In this document: positions 20,601 to 26,684 of the stretch, one piece after another
Position numbering within the stretch: position 1 is the first letter of the stretch
Layout of the letters: the number at the start of each line of letters is the position of its first letter
Origin: Pseudomonadota bacterium
GTDB taxonomy: Bacteria; Pseudomonadota; Gammaproteobacteria; Steroidobacterales; Steroidobacteraceae
Length of the DNA stretch: 64,000 nucleotides
Direction: 5' to 3'
NCBI GenBank assembly: GCA_026398735.1
Contig: JAPLSH010000005.1
Span: 60,407 to 124,406 of the forward strand
Notes under the pieces: model-generated
Told to the model about the DNA's origin: nothing
Seen by the model: the letters and a program-made list of their open reading frames with translations, nothing else
Database searches by the model: none
Made by a program: the position numbers and the translations under genes

Positions 20601-20736
20601 GCTCGTCGACTGCCTCAGGGGTGGCTTCGGTTGCCGGCTCGGCAGCCTGTGCGGCGCTCAGGGCAAGCAGAGAAGCAACCGCTGCACGAACGGTTAAGCC
20701 AGCGAGAGTGGTATGGCGAGATGAAAAACGGATCAT
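17641..20736 (-). CDS. TonB-dependent outer-membrane receptor (1031 aa)
   Basis: A signal peptide (about 1-31, ending AAQA) is followed by a TonB-box-like LNTLVVTGSHIRRTDMETIA. The plug (about 60-190) has PISVIDQSAMEIRNA, NLNLRNMGATATLILVNGRR and RIEVLRDGASAVYGSDAVGG. The barrel contains DVDAYRNPYLNEG, the typical GANWRPVSWLMLRGSYNQGF, MAPSLAALYTSP and NPDLKPQESEGFTYGF, and the chain ends in an aromatic (SLEVTRKF). This plug type belongs to the large receptor set expanded in Xanthomonas-, Caulobacter- and Steroidobacter-like bacteria that take up glycans, peptides or other large substrates rather than siderophores. The ATG at 20736 has an AGGAGG site. The substrate is unknown; the next gene (Tat-exported propeller) is coupled. 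Confidence 0.93.
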   Translation of the reverse strand: MIRFSSRHTTLAGLTVRAAVASLLALSAAQAAEPATEATPEAVDELNTLVVTGSHIRRTDMETIAPISVIDQSAMEIRNAWLPVELLTSLPSVVNLPENETRLGSSGARGDNANLNLRNMGATATLILVNGRRMAVNPMTAGLSQAVNVNQLPTFGIERIEVLRDGASAVYGSDAVGGVINYVMKRRFDGAEATLRYGQPEAGGGRSLQAGLTFGTDFAAGKGQLFGTIEGFQRDSTLLTDREFSKTGYNSDRAPAPFNVAGGPFDTRSARGYWPTFRVGTSTATNYFRPVSGVPTLTTAAPSRSTNPEFFLDLNQFGFAAPEVKRGTGLLSAEYEFSDALTAFADLSYYRADSVMRRQPLALNAPTSDKLMVMPVDSPYNPYGSRFYQTTGLANADGSVRLVGTPRTVSFTAMTLAGLAPETVDTSADVVRFDAGVRGRFLKTWEWESSVFINQVEGSDSAYPDVRESKLQAAISRTDATAYNPFGYTFKVLNGAVVADKEYANPQSVVDSFSEAYLRNARSRIISGDLRANGTLFSVKGMDVLAAVGVEHRREELRDVRPPFSGENPADSGLEATNNDFLLHPPRPDVTGERSVTSAYVELVMPLVTPERAMPMVRSFELSASARYENYSDFGQTTNPKFGANWRPVSWLMLRGSYNQGFMAPSLAALYTSPRWSISAGAGDVDAYRNPYLNEGPYVMRSYFGGNPDLKPQESEGFTYGFVFDVPGVRGLSLTADLWKISRTGLLGSRSATQINTSDTALLQAYTKAQIAAGVPVNQIDVGSGTAGYKGDPDVQRYALTAEDRAAFAAYNLANPGNVAAPAGRIFSRNSPFLNLSASNHEGIDFSVRYALQRQSWGDLVINSEWSYLARATTVLSAANVASVVNESLYAGGAAPWRGTTNVSWQKGPWSAGLGVFYVGKTHDAGATTTSAIYESLGRPSYIEPYYTAGQTVYRLVIDPVTSYNASLGYRFADDSGALLQGTRVRLSVVNFTDKQPPLSAAGSDNFGYDPSVAQGLMPGRTWSLEVTRKF

Positions 20737-20893
20737 GAGTGCCTCCTGGCAGCCTTGGTGGTCTGGTGCAGTGCGCACGGACTCGGGGACCACAACCTAA
20801 GGCGGCACGATAAGCGCGCTGTATGACGCGATCGTTTTGGGACCAAGACAACTTTGTGACTATTTTCCCTTCTTCTCCTGTATCGTTTTTTTA

Positions 20894-21292
20894 ATGTACC
20901 GCTTGTCCCAACAGATCCACCGGCACTACCTGCTGTCCGCGCTACTGCTCGGCTGTTTGGTGCTGCGTGCGTTTGTGCCGGCCGGTTACATGCTCGACAC
21001 CGATGTCAGCGGCACCCTGAGCCTGAAGATGTGCTCGGGCATTACGTTGGCCGCACCCGCTGAGGGCGGCGGTGATCACGACAGCACCTCGCCAACTAGC
21101 GACGGCCCGACTGGCACGCACGGCGCCTGCCCGGCTGGTGTGCCGCTGTTGGCATTGGCACAGGTACTGGTGCTCAGCACCGAGATCACAGCAGTTAGCT
21201 CAGCGCTGCCACCTGTCACAGAGCCCGCACTTTCCTCGATACCGCCCAGCCCTTCACGGCTGCCGCGCGGTCCTCCCGCTTCCCACGCCTGA
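20894..21292 (+). CDS. DUF2946 family protein
   Basis: A 132-residue protein with one N-terminal membrane or signal segment (LLSALLLGCLVLRAFVPAGY) and the DUF2946 pattern of a PAGYM motif, then a CSG (SLKMCSGITL), a low-complexity His/Ser/Thr/Asp region and a CPAG with a second hydrophobic segment (VPLLALAQVLVLSTE). DUF2946 genes often accompany copper or other metal receptors. It is first of a three-gene run with the PepSY protein and a TonB receptor. The start at ATG 20894 follows a T-rich stretch. The 157 bases between this start and the divergent receptor at 20736 hold both promoters; I see no clear Fur box there. Confidence 0.75.
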   Translation: MYRLSQQIHRHYLLSALLLGCLVLRAFVPAGYMLDTDVSGTLSLKMCSGITLAAPAEGGGDHDSTSPTSDGPTGTHGACPAGVPLLALAQVLVLSTEITAVSSALPPVTEPALSSIPPSPSRLPRGPPASHA

Positions 21293-21375
21293 CCGACGGC
21301 GCCTGACGGCGCCACGTGAGCATCGGCTTGCACGTCAAGTGCTTGCCGTGACGTCGATCATCGTGGGAGTACTAC

Positions 21376-22719
21376 GTGGTTATAGACACTCTCGCACCGG
21401 AGCCACGCTCCGGCGCGCAGCGGATATACCGCTTGCTATGGCGATGGCATTTCTATGCCGGTCTGTTCTGCATTCCCTTCATTCTGGTGCTCGCTGTCAG
21501 TGGCACTCTGTATTTGTTCAAGCCGCAGGTTGAACGCTGGCAGGATCGCGCCTTCGATACAGTGGTCTTTACAGGTCAACGCCTCGGTGTCGCGCGAGAA
21601 GTTGGGTTGGCCCTGCAACAGCATCCAGCGGCGCGTTTTGCCCAATACGAAGTTGCACCGATCAAAGCCGGCGCCGGGCGCGTGTGGTTGCGCGATGCCG
21701 GCGGCGCAAAACTGCGTGTGGTGATCCATCCTATCGATGGTCACGTCATAGACGAAAGCACCGAGAGCCAGCGACTCATGCAAGTCATCAAGACGCTGCA
21801 TGGAGAACTGCTGTTGGGCGATGGCGGCTCACTGGTGGTTGAACTAGCAGCTTGCTGGGCAGTGGTACTTGTCTCCTCAGGGCTGTACCTGTGGTGGCCA
21901 CGTAACACAGGCGCCATGGCCGGAGTGCTTTACCCGCGCTTGCGGCAAGGCCGCGGCATCCTCTGGCGCGACCTGCATGCCGTAACCGGCATGTGGGTAT
22001 CTGTCCTGGCGCTGACACTGCTGTTGACCGCCCTGCCCTGGACCGGCTTCTGGGGTAAGGCCTTCAAGCAAGTGCGGCAATGGTCGCAAGTTGCTCTTGT
22101 GCAGCAAGACTGGACGCAGAGTCGGTCCGAGGAGCGCGCAGAACATGTAGAGCACGCCGGCACTCACCTAGCGGCTGAGGCAGCGGTTGCCTCAGCATTC
22201 ACAATGGACCATGCGGTGATTTATGCACAGTCTTTGGATTGGGCTCGACCGGTGCTGGTGGCGCAAAAGAACGGCAACTGGGTTATCAGTTCTGAAGCGC
22301 AGAACCGGCCCTTGCGGCAAAGCGTCATGCTCGACGGTCAGACCGGCAGGGTAGTTGAGCGCGAGCAGTTTGCCGACAAGCTACTGACCGACCGCATCGT
22401 CGGCATCGGTGTGGCTGCCCATGAGGGTCAACTGTTTGGTTGGCTGAACCAGTTGCTCGGTGTAGTCACTACGTTGGGCCTGGTCACGGTTGCCGTTAGT
22501 GGTTTTGCAGGCTGGTGGCGCCGCAGGCCTACCGGTCGCCTCGGTGCGCCACCTCCGGTGCCCAAAACACTGGGCATGGGCTTTGCCTTAATGATTATGT
22601 TTTTTGCGCTACTACTGCCGCTACTCGGCTGCAGTCTGGTGCTCATCGCCTTTGTGGATCGGGTCGTGCTGCGCAGCGCTGGATCGCTTCGGCACTGGCT
22701 TGGTCTTACCCCCATTTAA
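21376..22719 (+). CDS. PepSY-associated TM protein (probable periplasm-spanning reductase)
   Basis: A 447-residue membrane protein of the PepSY_TM family with four transmembrane segments: about 23-45 (YAGLFCIPFILVLAVSGTLY), 155-175 (LVVELAACWAVVLVSSGLYL), 205-222 (VSVLALTLLLTALPWTG), 360-380 (LLGVVTTLGLVTVAVSGFAG), with a fifth segment (LMIMFFALLLPLLGCSL) near the C-terminus. The conserved HFYAGL and RDLHAVTGMW blocks carry histidines that could bind heme. Relatives act as ferric-siderophore reductases in the inner membrane. The start is a GTG at 21376. It lies between DUF2946 and the TonB receptor, 14 bases before the latter, which supports a metal or metal-chelate uptake role. Confidence 0.88.
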   Translation: MVIDTLAPEPRSGAQRIYRLLWRWHFYAGLFCIPFILVLAVSGTLYLFKPQVERWQDRAFDTVVFTGQRLGVAREVGLALQQHPAARFAQYEVAPIKAGAGRVWLRDAGGAKLRVVIHPIDGHVIDESTESQRLMQVIKTLHGELLLGDGGSLVVELAACWAVVLVSSGLYLWWPRNTGAMAGVLYPRLRQGRGILWRDLHAVTGMWVSVLALTLLLTALPWTGFWGKAFKQVRQWSQVALVQQDWTQSRSEERAEHVEHAGTHLAAEAAVASAFTMDHAVIYAQSLDWARPVLVAQKNGNWVISSEAQNRPLRQSVMLDGQTGRVVEREQFADKLLTDRIVGIGVAAHEGQLFGWLNQLLGVVTTLGLVTVAVSGFAGWWRRRPTGRLGAPPPVPKTLGMGFALMIMFFALLLPLLGCSLVLIAFVDRVVLRSAGSLRHWLGLTPI

Positions 22720-22733
22720 TAGGAATTACCCAC

Positions 22734-25070
22734 ATGAAACACGTCCACCCTTCGATACAGGCTGCCATACGCAGCACACTGCCCCGCCTTGCTCTTGCAT
22801 TGTTGCCGTTGGTGGCACAGGCCGCACCGGAAGACGCTGCTGCACCTGCCGCTGCTGCCACCGATGAAGTAATTGTCGAGGCCGCGCGCGACCGCGACGC
22901 CAAAGCCGGAGTGCCTTCGACACAAGCCACCGTCACGCGCGAAGACCTGACCGCTACCGTCAACCTGTTTGATGTCGAGGACGCGCTCAAGTACCTGCCG
23001 GGCATTGAGGTGCGCAAACGCTACGTTGGCGATCGCTCAAGCCCTCTTGGCTCGCGCACGTCTGGTGGCATTGGCCTCAGTGCGCGCGGGCTGGTGTATG
23101 CAGATGGACTGCTGCTGGCGAACTTGCTGGGCAACGATAACAACGACTACACGCCGCGCTGGGGCATGGTGGGCCCCGAAGAGATCGAACGCATCGACGT
23201 TCTGTATGGGCCGTATTCGGCGCTGTATGCGGGCAACTCTATGGGTGCTGTGGTCAAGATGATCACGCGCATGCCCTCCGGCGCAGAGGGCCATGCTAAG
23301 GCACAATACTTCTCGCAGCAATTCTCGGCCTATTCGACCGACGACACTTTTGACGGCCAGCAGTACAGCCTGTCACTGGGAGATCGCGTTGGGCCGGTGG
23401 CAGCGTGGGTTGCCTTGAATCATGTGTCGAGCCTGGGTCAGCCGATTGCCTTTGCAGCAGTAACGTCAGCGGCTACTACCGGCGCTGCGACCACTACCGG
23501 TGCACTGGGCGAAACTGATCAATATGGTGTGCAACGCTATATCACTGGCGCCACCAGTATCGACGACACCCGCCAGGACACTGCCAAGCTCAAGCTGTCG
23601 TATGACATCAGCGATCAAGTACGCGCGCTTTATACCTTTGGCTATTGGCATAACCATTCAGAGATCGGCTACAGCAGCTATCTGCGTGATGCCGCCGGCG
23701 CGACGGTGCTCAGTGGCAACGTGGATGTAGGCGGCGGTAAGCGCATCGCGGCGGCTGCCAGCAGCTTTGGCCTGCAGGCGCAGGCTCTGGATCACACGCT
23801 ACACGGGCTGGAGCTGGCCGGTGACCATGGTCTATTCACCTGGCGTATTACCGGCAGTGACTATGCCTATCGCAACGATGCACGCCGCAAACAAAACGCA
23901 TCAACCGGTGCGGGCGGTACGCTGACTGCGTTTGATGGCACTGGTTGGCAGACGCTCGACACGATCGGTACTTGGGGCACTGCAGATCAGCCGTTAGGTC
24001 ATCACATAAGTATCGGTACTCACAACGATGCTTATGTGCTCGACACCACGGTGCTCAACATTGATGACTGGGCGACCTCTGCCACAGGTACCAGGGCTAG
24101 TGCCTTTGGTGGGCGCACGCGCACCTCGGCGCTGTTTGTGCAGGACGCGTGGGGCTTTGCGCCGGGTTGGATCGCAACGGTAGGCGTACGGGCCGAGCAC
24201 TGGGTGGCAGATCAGGGGCGCGTCTCTGGTGCAAGCGCCACACAGCTGTTTGCAGGCCGCAGCGGCAGCTACACCTCGCCGAAGCTGGCTCTGCAATGGA
24301 ATACGCCGTCGAACTGGAAGCTGTCGCTGGCCACTGGCGTGGCCTATCGACTACCGACGGTGGCGGAACTGTTCCAAGGAACAATCCCCAACTCGCAGAA
24401 CACCGTCACTTACAACAACCCGAACCTCAAGCCAGAGCATGTGGAGTCAGCAAACTTTGATGCGGAACGGCAGTTCCATACCGACTATGGCAGTGGTTGG
24501 CTGCGTGCCACGGCGTTCTATGAGCGCAATCGCAATGCGCTGCTCAAGCAGCCCATCCCGCCGACCGATCCGCTTTACACCACCGCTACCGGCGCCACGA
24601 CCACCTACTGGAGCAACATCGACGAGGTGAAGTCCAAAGGCGCAGAACTAGCCTGGCATATCAACAACGCCCTAACGCGCGGCTTGGATGTGGACGGCAG
24701 CGTGACCTTTGCACACTCGCTCATCACTCAGAACAGCGCACAGCCATCTGTCGAGGGCAGTTGGCAGAACCGGGTGCCCAAGTGGCGCGCGCGCATGGTG
24801 GTGGCTTATCGCCCGACAGCGGACTGGAGTGTCTCGGCTGGTGGACGCTATAGCGGCCTACAGCGCAATGGCTATCCCAACGCCGACATCCGCCCCAACA
24901 CCTACCTGGGCTTTGCGCCCTATCTGGTGTTTGATGCACGCGCCACCTGGAAGCCCATCAAGTCAGTGACCGTTGCAGCCGGCGTCGACAACGTCACCAA
25001 CCGGCTCTACTACCAGTTCCATCCTTACCCGGGTCGGACGTTCAACTTAGAGTTGAGGTATGACTACTGA
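22734..25070 (+). CDS. TonB-dependent outer-membrane receptor of the DUF2946/PepSY cluster (778 aa)
   Basis: A signal peptide (about 1-31, ending AQA) precedes a TonB box (TDEVIVEAARDRDA). The plug includes DVEDALKYLPGIEVRKRYVG, GIGLSARGLVYADGLLLANL and the strong ERIDVLYGPYSALYAGNSMG. The barrel contains LALQWNTPSNWKLSLATGVA, YRLPTVAELFQG and NPNLKPEHVESANFDAER, and the chain ends ELRYDY with a terminal aromatic. It follows the PepSY gene after 14 bases with an AGGAA site. The gene set suggests uptake of a metal or siderophore, but the ligand (iron or copper) is not decided by sequence. A 7-bp inverted repeat spans its stop. Confidence 0.92.
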   Translation: MKHVHPSIQAAIRSTLPRLALALLPLVAQAAPEDAAAPAAAATDEVIVEAARDRDAKAGVPSTQATVTREDLTATVNLFDVEDALKYLPGIEVRKRYVGDRSSPLGSRTSGGIGLSARGLVYADGLLLANLLGNDNNDYTPRWGMVGPEEIERIDVLYGPYSALYAGNSMGAVVKMITRMPSGAEGHAKAQYFSQQFSAYSTDDTFDGQQYSLSLGDRVGPVAAWVALNHVSSLGQPIAFAAVTSAATTGAATTTGALGETDQYGVQRYITGATSIDDTRQDTAKLKLSYDISDQVRALYTFGYWHNHSEIGYSSYLRDAAGATVLSGNVDVGGGKRIAAAASSFGLQAQALDHTLHGLELAGDHGLFTWRITGSDYAYRNDARRKQNASTGAGGTLTAFDGTGWQTLDTIGTWGTADQPLGHHISIGTHNDAYVLDTTVLNIDDWATSATGTRASAFGGRTRTSALFVQDAWGFAPGWIATVGVRAEHWVADQGRVSGASATQLFAGRSGSYTSPKLALQWNTPSNWKLSLATGVAYRLPTVAELFQGTIPNSQNTVTYNNPNLKPEHVESANFDAERQFHTDYGSGWLRATAFYERNRNALLKQPIPPTDPLYTTATGATTTYWSNIDEVKSKGAELAWHINNALTRGLDVDGSVTFAHSLITQNSAQPSVEGSWQNRVPKWRARMVVAYRPTADWSVSAGGRYSGLQRNGYPNADIRPNTYLGFAPYLVFDARATWKPIKSVTVAAGVDNVTNRLYYQFHPYPGRTFNLELRYDY

Positions 25071-25092
25071 GGGATCTGTGTAAACCCCTCAG
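25067..25092. terminator. Inverted repeat spanning convergent stops (receptor / higA)
   Basis: CTGAGGG and CCCTCAG pair across a 12-base loop and include both the receptor stop and the higA stop. There is no T run on either strand, so it is a possible bidirectional terminator only. Confidence 0.4.
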
Positions 25093-25403
25093 GCGGCAGC
25101 TGGCGTGACTTCGCGCTCAACCTGCTTGCCACTCTCTATCTGCGCAACGCGCAAGTCATAGGAGAGCTGCAGGTTCAGCCAGGAACGCGCGTCGCCACCA
25201 AAATATCGTGCAAGGCGCAACGCGGTGTCTGCGGATACACCGCGACGCCCAAGGACAATGTCGTTTATACGCGGAGTGGTCACCTTCAACGCTTTGGCAA
25301 GTGCATTGACACTCATGCCCAACGGCACAAGGAAATCCTGCTTGAGCACCTCACCCGGATGTACCGGACGCATGCCGTTCTTAAAGCGCTTGCTGCTTTT
25401 CAT
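25089..25403 (-). CDS. higA: HigA-type antitoxin
   Basis: A 104-residue HTH protein: MRPVHPGEVLKQDFLVPLGM, then SVNALAKALKVTTPRINDIV (helix-turn-helix), LGRRGVSADTALRLARYFGG and SWLNLQLSYDLRVAQIE, the standard HigA antitoxin signature. It neutralises the HigB toxin and represses the operon. Its ATG overlaps the toxin stop by 4 bases, and it follows the toxin, as is normal for higBA. Confidence 0.93.
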   Translation of the reverse strand: MKSSKRFKNGMRPVHPGEVLKQDFLVPLGMSVNALAKALKVTTPRINDIVLGRRGVSADTALRLARYFGGDARSWLNLQLSYDLRVAQIESGKQVEREVTPAAA

Positions 25404-25681
25404 GAGTGGTAATCCACAATCTCAACCGCTATCGGCCCTGCTTCTGTCCAGCGAAAACATAGTCTGAATTGGTCGTTTATCCGGATGCTGTACTGACCTC
25501 GGCGTGAGCCTGCCAAGGGCTCCAGCCGGTTACCCGGCGGCGCGCGCAGGAAGGCCAGTGTCTGTGCTGCATCAAGTTGCGCAAGCTTTCGCGTGGCCAC
25601 CACAGCAAAGGCCGAAAACCTCGCCGATCGGCCGGTTTCAAATAGTCGGCGGGTGTCAGGACACTTGAAGCTTCTAATCAA
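25400..25681 (-). CDS. higB: HigB-type toxin (RelE/ParE superfamily mRNA interferase)
   Basis: A 93-residue toxin with the family start MIRSFKCPDTRRLFETGRSA, then ARKLAQLDAAQTL-like helix, FLRAPPGNRLEPLAGSRRGQ and the C-terminal strands YSIRINDQFRLCFRW and AVEIVDYHS. HigB cleaves mRNA on the ribosome. The start must be a TTG at 25681, since family members begin MI(K/R)SF. The toxin gene precedes the antitoxin, as in other higBA operons. An operator-like palindrome lies 13 bases upstream. Confidence 0.92.
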   Translation of the reverse strand: MIRSFKCPDTRRLFETGRSARFSAFAVVATRKLAQLDAAQTLAFLRAPPGNRLEPLAGSRRGQYSIRINDQFRLCFRWTEAGPIAVEIVDYHS

Positions 25682-25693
25682 AACGCGATCCTA

Positions 25694-25708
25694 TACCGCA
25701 TAACGGTA
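25694..25708. promoter_or_regulatory. Palindrome upstream of higB (probable HigA operator)
   Basis: TACCG and CGGTA flank a 5-base centre (CATAA), beginning 13 bases upstream of the higB TTG and overlapping a TATAGGAT sequence on the minus strand that could be a -10 box. HigA proteins bind such palindromes over their own promoter to autoregulate. Confidence 0.6.
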
Positions 25709-25745
25709 AGCGGCAAACTTTGGCCGTTCTATTTGGGCCAATGAT

Positions 25746-25775
25746 CGCAAAGGCTGCTGTATGGAAACAGCAGCC
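25746..25775 (-). terminator. Terminator after the tyrosine phosphatase gene
   Basis: An 8-bp perfect stem (GGCTGCTG and CAGCAGCC with an 8-base loop, 25752-25775) is followed on the minus strand by TTTGCG. It lies 40 bases after the phosphatase stop and would also insulate higBA from the receptor-phosphatase transcript. Confidence 0.65.
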
Positions 25776-25814
25776 TATTTCGCCGCTCTGTGCAAATAGG
25801 CGCTTAGGACTGCG

Positions 25815-26684
25815 TCAGCGCGCTTGTCCAAGGCGGCGCTGTAGCTTTGCCACGTCAACATCACTTACGCCGATCGATCGAAAATAGGCTCGGGCGCCGC
25901 CGTGTTGGCGCTCGAGCGCGTCCAGAAACGATTCGATCGCCTCGGGAGGGGAACCCATCAGCGCAACGATTTTGGGGTTCTGGCGGATCATCTCGGTGAT
26001 CTGCGGGCTCTGCTGCTCAGGCGTCGCCAGATAGCCTGCAGACAGGCTGTAGTTGTGCACGATGTCGCTGCGCGACACGCCGGCCAGAGACAGCAGCAAA
26101 GCGGAGATCATGCCGGTGCGATCCTTACCGGCTGTGCAGTGGAACAGCACCGGTCCCTGCTGCGCCGCAGCCATGGCTTCAAACACCTGACGGTACTGCG
26201 TCTTGTTGGCCGTCAGCGACTGCACATACAACTCGCCCAGTGAGTCAGGCAGCTTGTCGAGACCCAGCTTCTCACTGCCCAGCAAAGAAACGCGCACATA
26301 GCGAAAGCGCGAATCTGCGGCCAACGGATCGGCGGCAGTAGCCACTTCCTCTGCGGTGCGCAGATCAACATCCAGCACTACACCGCGGCCAGCCAGCAGA
26401 TCCGTATCTGCTGCTGTCAGCCGATTGAGATCTGCTGCGCGTACAAAAGCGCTGGCAGGGATCGCACCGTTGCGTCCCATCAGCCCGCTGAACGAGCGCA
26501 CGTTTGCGGCGCCCTGCAAAGGAATCAGACGTGCCGCGTCAGCGCTGGCAAGGTTGTCAGCAGTCGACGGTGCAGCAGTTGCGCTGCTCGCCTGCATCGG
26601 CGACAGGGCCATCGACTGGCATCCAGTCAACAGCAATGCCGTCAGTGCAGCGGCTTGAACCGCCGCAATCGTACGCAGCCTCAC
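25815..26684 (-). CDS. Lipoprotein tyrosine phosphatase (Y_phosphatase3-like)
   Basis: A 289-residue protein read from a GTG at 26684 that overlaps the TonB-receptor stop (GTGA). A lipoprotein signal (AALTALLLTGCQS) follows. The catalytic domain (about 60-285) has NVRSFSGLMGRNG, VVLDVDLRTAEEV and the P-loop VLFHCTAGKDRTGMISALLL, containing C-x5-R (nucleophile Cys, invariant Arg); the general acid is probably in the preceding strand. This is the family of atypical bacterial tyrosine/lipid phosphatases. As a periplasmic lipoprotein coupled to a receptor it may dephosphorylate an imported substrate (inference). Confidence 0.88.
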   Translation of the reverse strand: MRLRTIAAVQAAALTALLLTGCQSMALSPMQASSATAAPSTADNLASADAARLIPLQGAANVRSFSGLMGRNGAIPASAFVRAADLNRLTAADTDLLAGRGVVLDVDLRTAEEVATAADPLAADSRFRYVRVSLLGSEKLGLDKLPDSLGELYVQSLTANKTQYRQVFEAMAAAQQGPVLFHCTAGKDRTGMISALLLSLAGVSRSDIVHNYSLSAGYLATPEQQSPQITEMIRQNPKIVALMGSPPEAIESFLDALERQHGGARAYFRSIGVSDVDVAKLQRRLGQAR

